From Druceiella hillmani (lineage: Eukaryota; Arthropoda; Insecta; Lepidoptera; Hepialidae): 64,000 bases of DNA. The stretch lies in assembly GCA_039881145.1 (NCBI GenBank), contig JAYKKI010000052.1, forward strand, positions 7,507,501 to 7,571,500, given 5' to 3'. The notes under the pieces are model-generated. The model ran no database searches. It was given only the letters and a program-made list of their open reading frames with translations, and had not been told where the DNA came from. The first letter of the stretch is position 1. Each line of letters begins with the position of its first letter. Below, one piece after another: positions 34,181-45,100 of the stretch. The translations under genes were made by a program, and so were the position numbers.

Positions 34181-35600
34181 ACTGAAAATACGCTGTGAAT
34201 AATAAACAAATCGGTTACAAAAAATATATTCTGTTTTCCTATTTATGTAAAGAAACTATATTTCTTTAATTAGTACAGCGTCCTTTTGTCGGTAAACAGT
34301 GACCATGTACTTGTGTATCCCATAGATGGCGCTGTGAGTATGGACGGTTTACTCGGTCAGCAAAGCAGAATATTTTTGGCTGACAGAACTCACATTGTTA
34401 TTTAGATTGTTTGGTTATATTAAAAGAATTGTTTAAAATGGAATTGACAATTTAAATAATAAAGTTTAAATGTCGTTTCTTTTTTTTCGGTAGTATTGTA
34501 CTGTTTTAGTTAAACTATGTGTTATTATTCTTATATGTACTAGTACTAAAATTAACAAACTTTGTTTTCAGAAAAACGCAATTGTTTAATTTAATTTTTG
34601 CAATTCCTAATAAATTTGAAGAATTTTTCTTCTATTTATGCAAATATATAAATAGTTTAATCATACAAATATGAAGACCAAATGTAAGGATCCTTTGCAA
34701 AAATAATTAACAAAAATATTTATGTTCATTTAAAAGAGGATTGATATTTTCAAAATCTTCTTATAAATATATTTACTGGAATATACAGTTACATATAATA
34801 TATTTATTGGAATATATAGTTATAAACAAAAAATTCTATAGAATTTACAAAGTGGAATTATTTTATTGTATGACAATTCAAATGTATTTTGTTGAAAATT
34901 ATTTGACGAACTTTTAAAAATGCTTTCAAAATTATTAAAAAAACATTTGATAAATATATTCAATATATTAGTTCTGCTTTTTAAATCTACGAAGCCATCG
35001 TTAAAATAATAATGTTTTACTGCTACATCAAACAGAAAATATTATGTCGTTACGACTGAAAATCACACTACTGTCGTTTCATGGACACTTCAGCACATAT
35101 AAACATTTGATTGGACATAGTATTTCTATTAAACTCTTTCAATTTTTAGTATAATTTTTCATACCCAAAATTTACAGCCTCCTATATTTTTAACTTACTT
35201 CGAAACATTATTGATTTAAAAAAAACTGTGAAACTTAAAATCATTGCTATATTTTTTCCGTAAAATTAAGGTAAACTAACTTCTAGTAACTCTATATTTA
35301 TCTTAATTTTGGCTATAGTAGTTTTGGAGATTTCCGGTGGAATGTGGAAACACTTTATCTGTGCACATTATTAAAAATATGCTTAGGCTCTTACAATATA
35401 ATTTCCAAATATAATTTTTGGACCCTTGTAACTTTTCCCTTTTTATTGATAGCCTACACGAGATAGAAAATAAAAAAAATGTTCTCTGAAATTTCAGAGT
35501 AGATATTTTTCAATGTTAACTTCTGAAATATATGAGTATTAACATACTTTTACATTGTGTCTTATGCTCAAGTTTCTAACTTAGTGACATCAGAGAAAAA
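34181..35600. other. AT-rich stretch, nothing supported
   Basis: No supported gene or repeat. CATAGATGGCGCTGTGAGTA at about 34322 is the only GC-richer patch. Confidence 0.5.
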
Positions 35601-35650
35601 TGGTGGTCAGGCACGTCTGTCATACACGAAAACGTAACGGATAGGTATCT

Positions 35651-36166
35651 CGTAATCTTACTCGTATACAGAATCCAGTTTTTGTTCACGTGGGCTTGGA
35701 TCATACGATGAAAGACAATTTGGCGGATCGAAACTTGTCTATCCCGAGTCATCTTTTCGGCGATAAACAAAATGAGCCTGCGGCCATTATTATGTGTCAC
35801 GGGACATGCATGTACTTGCAAAAAAGTTTCAGTATCCTTGTCCAAAAGAAAATATATAGTCTGTGCAAGTTTCAAAACTTCTTGAAATATTGTTTTATTA
35901 TTTGCACTATTGGTTATATAATAGACGTGGTAGAGTCATACTCAACAACTACTTCGGATGCCAGAGTAATAAGCCACATGATGCAGGATGAAGACTTTGC
36001 ATGGCATTGGTTTCTTAAGGTTAATGACAATTTCATTTTATACCGCAGCTTCAGAGATTCCGTCTCTTATATCGATAAAAGTGGATATAACCCGAACATG
36101 CCACCATCAATGGAAAAAGTTGTGCAGTTGACCACTGCACATACTAATAAATGCGAGATTAAATAG
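35651..36166 (+). CDS. unidentified ORF, weak GT31-like segment
   Basis: The plus strand is open from about 35650 to a TAA at 36164-36166; the first ATG is near 35704, giving about 150 residues. The middle is hydrophobic (KYCFIICTIGYIIDV). The C-terminal third contains MQDEDFAWHWFLKVNDNFIL and YNPNMPP. WFLK followed by three polar residues is reminiscent of the WFLKADDD region of family 31 glycosyltransferases of the core-1 galactosyltransferase type. In that case the metal-binding triad would read NDN and the enzyme would be inactive. This is a weak, short resemblance made by eye. The first 200 bases are contested by a minus-strand exon model with better splice signals (35662-35860). It could also be chance or a transposon fragment. 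Confidence 0.22.
   Translation, partial: RNLTRIQNPVFVHVGLDHTMKDNLADRNLSIPSHLFGDKQNEPAAIIMCHGTCMYLQKSFSILVQKKIYSLCKFQNFLKYCFIICTIGYIIDVVESYSTTTSDARVISHMMQDEDFAWHWFLKVNDNFILYRSFRDSVSYIDKSGYNPNMPPSMEKVVQLTTAHTNKCEIK
35662..35860 (-). CDS. possible internal coding exon, unknown protein
   Basis: On the minus strand an acceptor AACTTGCACAG ends at 35861. An open frame of 66 codons plus one base follows and ends at a good donor (CGA before GTAAGA, GT at 35660-35661). The peptide includes IYFLLDKDTETFLQVHACPV, THNNGRRLILFIAEKMTRD and VSIRQIVFHRMIQAHVNKNW. The block is GC-richer than its surroundings. I do not recognise the protein. The splice sites are stronger than those available on the plus strand, which is also open here, so strand assignment is uncertain. 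Confidence 0.3.
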
Positions 36167-36169
36167 ATT

Positions 36170-37150
36170 GTGCCTTTGAGTGATCTAGACTCTTAAAATA
36201 TTTTAGCATGTATATTTTAATGTAACGGTTGGAAGTATGTTGACTGACTTTAAAATAACTACAGCACATATGAACGCAACTTATCGACCAAACGAAGATA
36301 ACGCTGATGCCGTACAGTTTATTAATGTTATTAATAAAAATTTACACGGAGAAAACGACATGGCGCTATCGTCATCGCAAATATCGTCATTCTAAACAAG
36401 CAAAAAATTGTCGTTAGAGATAAACAATTCCCAATTTGGACACTTCCCACAGCTCACATATGAGAATTTACTTTTATTTAATTTGGGAAAATACCATTCA
36501 GAACGGTCGAGATCATATTTTCATGAACACATGTGACCAAATGGTGTTTATTTAATAGAATTACAGCGTCACCGACCTTTTGTACATAATAAAATAATAA
36601 TAAGGGGCCAAATCCAGTCTCACCATGTACGAACAAAAGTGTGCTACACATATATTTTGATAAATACAACATTGCGTAAAAGAAATAATCTGAAAGATTA
36701 TTACAATTTTTGTATATACGGGCGCCAGCTTAATTAATTTTTTTTTGGATTAAATATCAGGAAGTATTTGATTCACCTGCGGCCCATTTAGACGAAATAC
36801 CCATAGATTTCTATCAAGGTGAACAAAAGTAAGACAGAAATAAGTTGTAATTCTCGTTTGTTGATCCCTATTTCTTATTTTTAAATACGTAACACAGAGA
36901 AAAATAATAAAAAAGACCTATCGCATTCGTTTTTTTACCTTAATTTTCTCAAATATCCTATAAGCATGCAACTACATTTATGCGACCTATATCATTGTAA
37001 TCTACCAGATAATACTTATTCATCTCATTCTGTTTTATTTTTGTTCGCTGTGGGCCATGGTTGGATATCAAAATACCCAATATTTTTCGTCTATCTTAAT
37101 TAATACATAGAAATACAAACATTTTAAGTCTAGTACACTAATTTTTGTTA
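36170..37150. other. stretch before arm A, nothing assigned
   Basis: The first 300 bases are somewhat GC-richer and contain a plus-strand frame with RPNEDNADAVQFINVINKN and LHGENDMALSSSQISS, ending at a TAA near 36395. It is protein-like in composition but unassignable. The rest is AT-rich. Confidence 0.35.
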
Positions 37151-38229
37151 ATTGTACCCAGTTTGGAAACATACAATATTTTTCTCATTTTTCTTGGGAT
37201 ATAATTTCGATTTTTATTGCAAAACTTTTCGAAAAATTGTTCCAATGTTAGTAAATCCTCAATGATTAAATCCCCAATTTTTTCCAAAACAAAGTATTTG
37301 CAATTTCGTCAATTTCGTCTTTTCTATTAATTATTTCGAAAAAAATCAGAACCGATCAAGTTTTATAATAAGCTTCAGCTCTTCAGAACTATTTCCACAA
37401 TATGATAATTTTTAAATCGAGACTTAATGAAGGTATTATAATTTTAAATAATAAATGCGAACACATTATATATATATATACCTTCAAAAGATGATAAAAC
37501 ATTTTACGGAAATTAATCTTGCATACACAGACTAATCATAAAATAGCTACAAATTCTCATCATTACTCTGCTTTTTAATTATAATTTCATTATTACTTAG
37601 AATACATTCAAAAATCCGTTTATAAAAAAAAATGTCTTTACTCAGTTAATTACACAATGATGATGTTATAGTAGGTGATTTCAATGTATGCATCAAAGTT
37701 GGGTAGATCCTGATGTTAAATCAACTCAACTAACTTTGCATATTCACTTTCTCTGCTATTAAAATAGCCACTTATTGAAGTCTAAAAAGTCTGCCTGTCT
37801 GATTAATTTCTCTCAGCGTTTATTAATAAACCTGTCAAGCATGAGTGAAGCTGGCGCTACGAAAGTTTAATACACCTTTAGATTATTCAAAGGATATACA
37901 AAATAAAAAAAGTTTCAACGCTTTTTTACCTCCTATTTATACTTCTCATGAACATTTTAAAAACTTAGCAAAATATGTAGGTTACATGCAAAATATGCTG
38001 GTAAAAATATGTAGGCTTCGTTTATTGCTATGTACAATTTTCAGAATGTGTATCGTTTCTGTGGTTCATGGTTTCTGCGAAAATAGGTCGTGACTGAAAG
38101 TGAGGCTGAAAGCGTTCCTTTTTGTAGTTTGCGATTCGAAATCGTAAAATAACTAGCATTTGGCGTCTATGTGTTATTACACGAGAAATTTATTTTATTA
38201 CTGCATCTGTACATGCAAAATACATGTCA

Positions 38230-38440
38230 TCGCCTTAGTGTGTTGGTTTGTTCACAAGACATACGGCCTTTGACAGTGCGGTGCACCGCGGGATCCCGGG
38301 TTCGATTCCCGGCCACTCATCGAGCGGGACTGGAGTGGTGTTCTAGTTGGTTGTAAGAGATTGCTTTCGAAGAAATAAGTCCGCGAGTATGCGCGAATAA
38401 AGAATGTGGCGGTTGTCATTATCCCTATAACATCCCAATG
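38230..38440 (+). repeat. CpG-rich module C with tRNA-like T-arm
   Basis: GCGGTGCACCGCGGGATCCC is followed by CCGGGTTCGATTCCCGG (about 38297-38313), a perfect T-stem and loop of tRNA type containing the RNA polymerase III B-box GGTTCGATTCC. It then continues GCCACTCATCGAGCGGGACT. The same module lies in reverse in arm A' (about 47640-47960), with one T-stem mismatch. A complete A-box and cloverleaf are not apparent, so this is probably a tRNA-derived SINE-like segment or the 3' region of a LINE, not a tRNA gene. Confidence 0.6.
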
Positions 38441-38569
38441 CCATTAAAATTCCACTATTTTTTCAAAACAAAGTATTAAAATAATTTTATTTCATATTAA
38501 ATTATTTTTTTTAATGATAATGGCAAAATATATCATATACTGGCATATACTTTGACATCACCATTTATA

Positions 38570-38720
38570 ATATTAGTTATGATGATAATTCTCATGATAA
38601 AAAATAGCCAATATCTGGTCCAACAAGATCTATTATTGTTGAAAAAACCATAAGATCCCATACTCCATTGCGACGTGAAAGAAAGACATAATATATTACG
38701 AATCATGATAAATTCATAAT
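38570..38720 (+). repeat. TAGCC-type module, arm A copy
   Basis: CATTTATAATATTAGTTATG, then ATAAAAAATAGCCAATATCT, then CCATTGCGACGTGAAAGAA resembles the modules in core B (TAGCCTATGTCATTTTCC ... GCTCCGTTGAGACGTCGAAG). The counterpart in A' lies at 47380-47545 in reverse. TTTATAATATTAGT and the conserved order of sub-motifs are typical of 3' ends of many arthropod non-LTR elements (recalled, not searched). Confidence 0.6.
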
Positions 38721-39899
38721 ATAAATAGAGAAAAAATTACAAATTATGATGAATTTCTGTTGCAATTTGCAGAACCAAAGACAGCGCGTATTCAACGAAT
38801 AAATTTTGGGGTACTTTTTTATGCAGATTCGTTTCCTTTTTATGATTAAGGAAAACGTGCTAAGCGTGTAAACCATGCAGAATTCACATTAAATTATAGG
38901 CGTTTATAAGATTAGTTACTTTAAATATTAACATTTTTATTTTAATTTTATATAAATTATGTTACTTTTTATGCGAATCTCTAGTACACAAAGACAAACT
39001 AAATCTATTAATATAAATTATGGGCATTTAACATCACGCATATCAGAACCCATACATAAAATTTTCGTACCTACCATTAATTCCAAGCACGAGTTTGCGG
39101 CAGCATTGTATCGCACAATAAAGTTAGCGTGTTGACTTCTAATGAAAACAGAGTTAGGGAAATTCTGCTACTCAGAGACGTGACATCGACGAACAATGCT
39201 GACAATATGTGAAGAGACTCAGTGTATTCGTATCTACAACTGTACTATATTAATGTTATTGTAGTATTTATATGATTAGACAATAGAGCATTTCTTTAGC
39301 GCATTTCATTAAAGGGTAGGCACAGAATTTTTAATGCTTTTTTGGATTTTCTCGAATTGGTGCCGTGTACTTTGTCATCGTTTTGACATATTAGGTTTGA
39401 TATCCGTATCCGTATTCATTAAGATTTTAATTAAATATTGTATTTTTAAGGTTTAATATCAAAGGAATGAAAAGAGGAATTGCTTAATATATTCTAAGAA
39501 TATTAAGACTTCATATGAAAACCTTTAAAATTTATATCCAATTTGTAGTCAGAAAAAATTCAGCCTTATACTAATTATGTAAATATTAAATACAATCAAT
39601 TACTTATAAATATTTTTAATTACGATTCATAATTTTACTTATAGTTTACATATGCTATAAAAACATATTTTTTGATAATTATGTATTAGATCATTGAATA
39701 CCGATTACGAGTCTGTTCGTTATTTGAAAGGAAATAATTTTTTTACTAATTAATCAACTAATAACACAAATCATTTCTAAAAATTTATTCTGATGGATAG
39801 CGTATGTCTATTATAGGTTTTACTCCACTCTTTGGTACGAAAATTAGATCTACAAATAATATAATGTACTAATGAAAAGAAAAATATATCATCAACCGA

Positions 39900-40260
39900 T
39901 ATCTCATATACCGATAGGCCACTCCCGTAGATTCCCACAAAGGTCGATACTATGCTGGCTGCATCCAATGGCTCCCCGAACCTTTGCCAGATCATCGACA
40001 CACCTAGCGGGAGGTTGCCCTATTCATTATGCCGTCGATATTCTAGTATCTTTCTTCCTCAAAAGTCACATGATTTCTCCGTTATCACTACATCATGCCG
40101 ATCCCTTTGGCTATGTCGGTTACCTTAATTCTCCCATGGATTTCTGGCATAGTATTTTCCATAGCTTCCAAACTCCTGGCATAGTATTTTGCATAGCTTG
40201 TTGAGGGACTTGAAGTGTTTTTACAGGGTCAATAGTAAGAGGCTAGGTTTCAAATCCTTA
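39900..40260 (-). pseudogene. RTE-type LINE C-terminus relic in arm A
   Basis: On the minus strand the fragments HGRIKVTDIAK (about 40110-40140), GRPP.R with VDDLAKV (about 39990-40020) and, after a frameshift, the remainder corresponding to WMQAA..RSLW (about 39940-39980) are recognisable. In RTE-type LINEs this block forms the extreme C-terminus of the endonuclease/reverse transcriptase protein. Frameshifts and stops are frequent and the catalytic parts are absent. The homologous relic in A' (45855-46200) is better preserved. Open frames in this area on both strands are shadows of the relic. Confidence 0.75.
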
Positions 40261-40529
40261 TATCAACACTGGCAATAATGGCAACAGTAGCTTCCGGGAA
40301 AAGATGCTGCCGGAAAAGGCCCTGCATCCAGTCATTGAGCTAGTTAAAACTTTAAAAACATCCATAGGGTGTTGTGCACATATACATTAAAAGATATGTC
40401 TATGTCAGTAGCACTGTACTAGTCGATAAATTAACCAATAACTGATAGTCAAAATAAATAATGTATACATATTGGTAGGTAGATAAGTTACTTAATCCGG
40501 CATCGCGATACGGAACCCTACAAAATATT

Positions 40530-40913
40530 TCAGTCTAATTGTCTTGCTCCAGCGAACATACTAGTATTGTAGTTGCAAGGGATAATCAAACTTATAGTTT
40601 CTGCTATAGAACCTGTATTAGCTTGTGCATGTATTCACACGTAGATAACGATTGCGTCAGCTGGCGCCCAATACCTAGAATAAATACCCCTAGTACCTAC
40701 GAGAAATCTCTCTATGTTTCCATTAGTTGCCGATATATACAGCCGCAGTGGTCGCCGCGGAGTCAGTTCAAGTTTGGACACGAAAGCGAAAAAAAGAACT
40801 GCGATACCACTTTTGTATTCAAACATTACGCTATTTTAAGTAGAAAACGTTGCTTGTTTTTTATTGCTTATAATGTACAAAATAATCCGGAAATAACTGT
40901 GTATAATGTGTAG
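40530..40913 (+). other. GC-richer block with long unidentified frame
   Basis: The plus strand is open for 124 codons ending TAG at 40911-40913, cysteine- and serine-rich at first (CYRTCISLCMYSHVDNDCVS), then YIQPQWSPRSQFKFGHESEK. The first 250 bases have no counterpart in A', whereas the last part does, where the frame is not conserved. I therefore take the frame as chance across the edge of an insertion into A (or a deletion from A'). Confidence 0.35.
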
Positions 40914-41989
40914 TAGAATGTCTAAATATAAATAAATTTTGAATTGAGACGTATATCAGGAAAATCAGGTAATTTACCTTTTTTCTAGTTATTGATTTGA
41001 TTATCTAGTTCAATACAGGATCGAAATTTCTTCAACCAAGTTTCCGCACAGGTTGATTAGTTAAGTTGATTGACGTGACTAACCACTATCACTTTAGATT
41101 GTGAGAGAATATCTAAAGACATAATATGGAATGTAGTGTACATTTCCACAAATTAAATATACACACAAATGAACAAAATTAATACATCAATATATTTATT
41201 GACATGATTTATCTTGTCACACTAAATTTAAAATATTACGAGCATTTTCCCTACTTCCTGTATTAAAAAGTTTTGAAGCACTTTTTAAAAACCTGATTAG
41301 GGAAGTGAAGTTAGTACGCGTACGTTTAGGATTTCTTGAAAAATTATTCACTCTTTCAGGGGATGGTAAAATATAAAATGTGATTTGAAAAAAATACACA
41401 TAAAATTTTAATTGTCTTAATACTGAAAAAATATTGAAGGAGCCGAAAATTATTTACCTTTTAGCATGAAGAATAGGATTTTTTATAGTATGATAAAGTA
41501 CAACTAATTTCATTCTTTCAAAAATATTTCTGTTGTTTTTTATATTAAATTTACAAAGAAACAAGAAATTGCTTTAAAAAGTGTAAGTAAAAAGAGAGTA
41601 GATTATTATATTTATTCTCATGTTTACTGTCAGAACTCGTGTAATACATAAAATACACAATAAACAATATTTTTTAGATTTTTGTCAGGTTTTATTTTCT
41701 AATATACTCAGAAATATATTAAACTAACTTTAATACGCGGTTTCCCCCACGTGGTTATACTTGCAAATTTTTAAGAAGTGATTAAAATCCTCAGTTCTAT
41801 TTAAAATAATTATGGGAAATTAATACTAAGTTTTCTTGAATTTTTAAGCAAATGTTAGTGGAAACAAAAATATTTTCCTCTGAATTAGAAACTAAAGGGA
41901 TCGATTTAATTGCTCCTTTATATTACATATAATTACGTTTGAAAAAGCAATGCCGATTCGTTGCTCCATCGCGACAATGGTTCATTATT

Positions 41990-42290
41990 TCGTTTTAAAT
42001 AATATTCCCAAAGGAATAAACATTCCTCGCGATATAAAATAACCTATATCATTTCCTAACTTATTGGCAATATCTGTTCAAATCATGTCGGTCTCTTTTT
42101 AATGAGTCGTGAAAAAACGACAAACAAATACACATAATAACATTAGCTAGGATGTGATTTCCCATAATAAAAGGTAGCCTATGTCATTTTCCTGTCCACC
42201 AACTATATATGTTCAAAGATGCAAAAGATCGATTGCTCCGTTGAGACGTCGAAGAAGTACAGATAAACATAATTTGTTTATAATGTTAAG
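41990..42290 (+). repeat. two tandem TAGCC modules in core B
   Basis: The first module contains ATAAAATAACCTATATCATTT and GAGTCGTGAAAAAACGAC. The second contains ATAAAAGGTAGCCTATGTCA, TTTTCCTGTCCACCAACTAT and GATCGATTGCTCCGTTGAGA, followed by CGTCGAAGAAGTACAGATAAAC. They are diverged head-to-tail copies, present also in B' (49740-50040), with one related copy per arm. Sub-motif order matches widely distributed arthropod non-LTR 3' regions (from memory). Confidence 0.65.
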
Positions 42291-42599
42291 ATTTCATATT
42301 AAAATGATAATTTTGAAAAAAATTATTGGAATTCCTAAATTTTAAACACATTTTTAAATTAAGCATATTGTGGACAAATGTGAAAAAGATAATAGAAAAC
42401 TATTTTCCCTATTAACATTCTTATGAAAATACTCAGACACTCTTAAGTAATATTAAATTTTCATAATAGTATTAATTTTCATATTGCATACAAATTGGAA
42501 AATTATGTGCGTTTATTTGTTTGGTCCCGCTAATCTTTAGAGGGATACGTTCGATTCCAAAAATTCTTTTTATATCCTAACGCCCATACTTGAAAAAAA

Positions 42600-43013
42600 A
42601 ATGTTATTCATGGTATTGATAAAAATGTAACAGAATTCGTAGAACAATTAACGGTGCAAGGTAATGAGACCAGAATCCAATTTCCAATCTAAACGTCTTT
42701 GGCCATCACTGCAAATAAATCCCAAGATATATTCATAAACATATCAATATATTTCAATATGTTTGAAGGTACATTACCTACAAGCATATTGAAATATTTT
42801 TAAAAGGAAAATGTTTTTTATGTTATTTTGTCTACATCAAGCGACGTTGAAAACCAATTTTTATTTATACCCAAAGGAAATAAAATGAAGAACATAATAT
42901 ATTCCGAACAATTACGAGGGGATAAATCTGCATATAATTTAAAAGCATCAGATCTAAGAGTAACCAAACTCAATAAGATACACGATGCGAGTAAAACTTC
43001 AGCGCGCAGATAG
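42600..43013 (+). pseudogene. Helitron RepHel helicase C-terminus relic, copy in B
   Basis: Two parts of the Helitron Pif1-type helicase are recognisable. At about 42665-42726 the frame reads ETRIQFPI, a stop, then TSLAITANKSQD, matching the QFP...FA.TINKSQGQ motif near the helicase end. At 42831-42920 it reads SSDVENQFLFIPKGNKMKNI then IYSEQLRG, matching the Helitron-specific end in which a NLF..P..KTKNIVY..L string closes the protein. Between them, where SHGQLYVACSRV-like sequence belongs, lies a 48-bp hairpin insertion (42750-42797). Rolling-circle Rep and the helicase N-terminal motifs are missing. The internal stop and the insertion show it is dead. Confidence 0.72.
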
Positions 43014-43454
43014 TTACTCCCATACAAGGAAAAACACTATTCTATATTCAATACTCTTACAATACATGGATGGAAGGATCGAGTAACAAACAGCAGTCTT
43101 TATGTCCTGTGAGTCAGAAGACGGCACTCCTTTTATCAATTCACTGGACGAAAAGGGTCGAGATTTTGTATATTAAAGGGGCATTGCTTTGTGAGATAGT
43201 ATTTGTTGCCTTATATCATAAGTTATGTAGACATATCAGATTGTTAAAAAAAACTAGATAAATTTAGACTATACTAGAAACACAATCCTATATTCCATTC
43301 TTTTTAAACTTAATTTTCAATACACTCGGGATTTTTTAACATTTGGGGATTAATTTTCAGTATATAGTTAAAAATATACGCTGTTGGGTGTATGCTGTTG
43401 TAGAGATTTCGTTAAAAAGAAAATTTTGCGTTTTTTGCTTTCTTATGCAAATTA

Positions 43455-43640
43455 TTAATGAGGGTATACTTGCAGTATAGCCTCATTTTTAGTGGCACTT
43501 ATTTATTTTATCTACAATTTAATAGCAAGTGTAATAAGCGTAGTGTTTACTTTATATAAATTAATTGAAATGTTTTATAAATATTTGGTAGAAGTAGAAA
43601 AAAATATTCAGAAAGCAGGCATTATGGCCAGTTTCTGAAT
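43455..43640 (+). pseudogene. hydrophobic ORF fragment conserved in both B copies
   Basis: In the frame starting after a TGA at about 43462, the sequence reads SFLVALIYFIYNLIASVISV then VFTLYKLIEMFYKYL and ends at TGA at about 43638. The copy in B' (51183-51443) keeps the same frame and length over about 48 residues and is open further. One strong membrane-like helix is predicted by eye. Substitutions between copies look mostly non-synonymous, so purifying selection is not evident. The preceding ACTTGCAG could be a splice acceptor. Not recognised. Confidence 0.3.
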
Positions 43641-44300
43641 TTTTTCTTAAAGATATCGGAAATATCGAGAGTAAATTTAATGTTTTCTTGGTTTATTAAT
43701 TATTTTTTCTACATCATTGTAACAGAAACATTTATAGGGATAAAAAATTATTTTTTATTTTTGTAATATTTATATATTCAATAACACATGCTTGTGTGTC
43801 TGCTGCTTTTGTTCTCATAACCGAATTGTATTAGTACTCTTCATTTTCAATTGTATTTATCTACGTATTTTTCTAATTGTAGCATTACCAGATATTCATT
43901 TATTTAAATGTAATAATTTGCAATCATCGATTGCAAATTATTACAAACAGAATAATAATTTTGACAATAAATCAAGACCGAATAAGTCAAGCGTTAACTT
44001 AAACCCCCTAAAGCTTCTGATTACCCTTATTTTATTCGCATATATAAAAGAAACAGTGTTCCTACTGAATTAGCTTTAATAAGATAATGCCAGGTACTTA
44101 AATATTAATACACCTAGCAGTTTATCCTCGAGCTCAAACTTTTAAATCTAACCGGTCTGCTTAATGAGACGGTGTCCTTTGATTGGGAAAGGTTTTGTTA
44201 ATATATATCACATGAGTGATATATGTTAACAAAACGTGCCTAATATTATAAAGATGAATAATTATTGACTATATTAATTATATGAATGAGTTTAACTTGA
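43640..44300. other. remainder of core B before the tail units
   Basis: A 40-codon frame at 43792 (CFCSHNRIVLVLFIF...) corresponds to one at 51542 (CFCSQDRIVLGLFIF-type) but is not convincingly coding. A hairpin GTTTTGTTAATATATATCAC with its complement at about 44192-44235 is intact here; in B' its left arm is degraded. Confidence 0.5.
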
Positions 44301-44301
44301 A

Positions 44302-45100
44302 TCTAGAGCCTAGGTTTGAAATTCGTTGGTTAAGTAGTAATTTTACCCCAGTAATTTTAAAATTAAAAAGTCATTAATATCAGTAGATTTTTATTCGTAC
44401 CCAAAGGAAATAAAATAAAGAACATGATATATTCCGAACAATTACGAGGGCAGAAATTAGGAGGAATTACGAGGGGACATGTAGTGAAAGTACAAAAATG
44501 TAATAAATAACAAAAAGGACAAAAGTTATAATTCTGTGTTATTTTCTCGATAATCAGATATTTTTGATAAAAACTTATTTCGCATAGAAAATATTTTTTC
44601 GCATAATAATTCTTATAAAATAATAGGTTTTTACGTTTTATTGGATGTACTGTGGTTGGATATACTAGTCAATAAAAAAAGCTTATCTTCGAAATTTATT
44701 AATTTTGATATTATGTAGCTGGAAATAATTCAAGTAGCAGTAAATGGTATAAATAGATCGTGTAGTTTAAATAAGTATTTGAAACTAAACAAAAAATGTA
44801 ATAAATAACAAAAAAGGATAAAACTTATCATGCTCTTTTATTTTTTTTATAATCAGGTATTTTCCATCAGAGCTTATTACGAATTTAAATTATTTTTTTG
44901 CATAAAAACACTTGTTAATAATAGTATGTTAATACTTTCTCATTGTATGTACTATTGTTGTATTTACTAATAAATCTAGAGCTTACCTTTGAAATTTTTT
45001 AATTTTTATATTATTTTGCTAGAAATATTTCAAGTAACATTAAAATGAAAAAAAATCAACAATATAAATTAATCATATAATTGAAATAAATATTTGAACG
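44302..45100 (+). repeat. tandem tail units of core B, about 300 bp
   Basis: GCTTATCTTCGAAATTTATT at about 44681 and GCTTACCTTTGAAATTTTTT at about 44981 mark unit starts, and GCCTAGGTTTGAAATTCG at 44308 a third. Each is followed by GGAAATAATTCAAGTA-type and AATGTAATAAATAACAAAAA-type strings. Two such units close B' (from about 52038 and 52333). The first unit here is lengthened by an inserted Helitron fragment (44386-44450). Confidence 0.8.
44386..44450 (+). pseudogene. second Helitron C-terminus fragment in B
   Basis: TTTTATTCGTACCCAAAGGA then AATAAAATAAAGAACATGAT and ATTCCGAACAATTACGAGGG repeats the coding end at 42855-42920. It can be read as F.FVPKGNKIKNMIYSEQLRG with a shift. It lies inside the first tail unit and is absent from the corresponding place in B', so it was copied there after B and B' separated. 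Confidence 0.7.

Larger units (their letters stand above)
37150..41460 (+). repeat. arm A of the 12-kb inverted structure
   Basis: Arm A matches 45170-49138 in reverse complement over about 4 kb, with anchors in perfectly reversed order: TAGCTACAAATTCTCATCAT at 37545 with ATGATGAGAATTTGTAGCTA at 48584; the T-arm module at about 38279-38325 with 47853-47900; TAATGACAACCGC-type sequence at about 38415 with 47670; the RTE relic at 39900-40260 with 45855-46200; and TTGATTAGTTAAGTTG at about 41051 with CAACTTAACTAATCAACTTG at about 45571. Identity by eye is well below that of a recent duplication, with many indels and a segment at about 40530-40790 present only in A. Confidence 0.9.

Noticed and set aside
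38171..38356. tRNA gene at the T-arm
   Set aside because: The T-stem and B-box are perfect, but no acceptor stem, D-arm or anticodon arm at the right distance can be folded. Treated as a tRNA-derived repeat module.
39777..40204. Overlapping frames of 74 and 110 codons on both strands
   Set aside because: They lie on the RTE C-terminal relic. The minus one is a frame-shifted reading of it and the plus one is antisense.
40539..40913. 124-codon plus frame as a cysteine-rich gene
   Set aside because: It crosses the border between a segment private to arm A and sequence shared with A', where the frame is not conserved.
43792..44073. 93-codon plus frame as a receptor-like gene
   Set aside because: Only the first 40 codons correspond to B', and the remainder is broken there. 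No family motif is visible.
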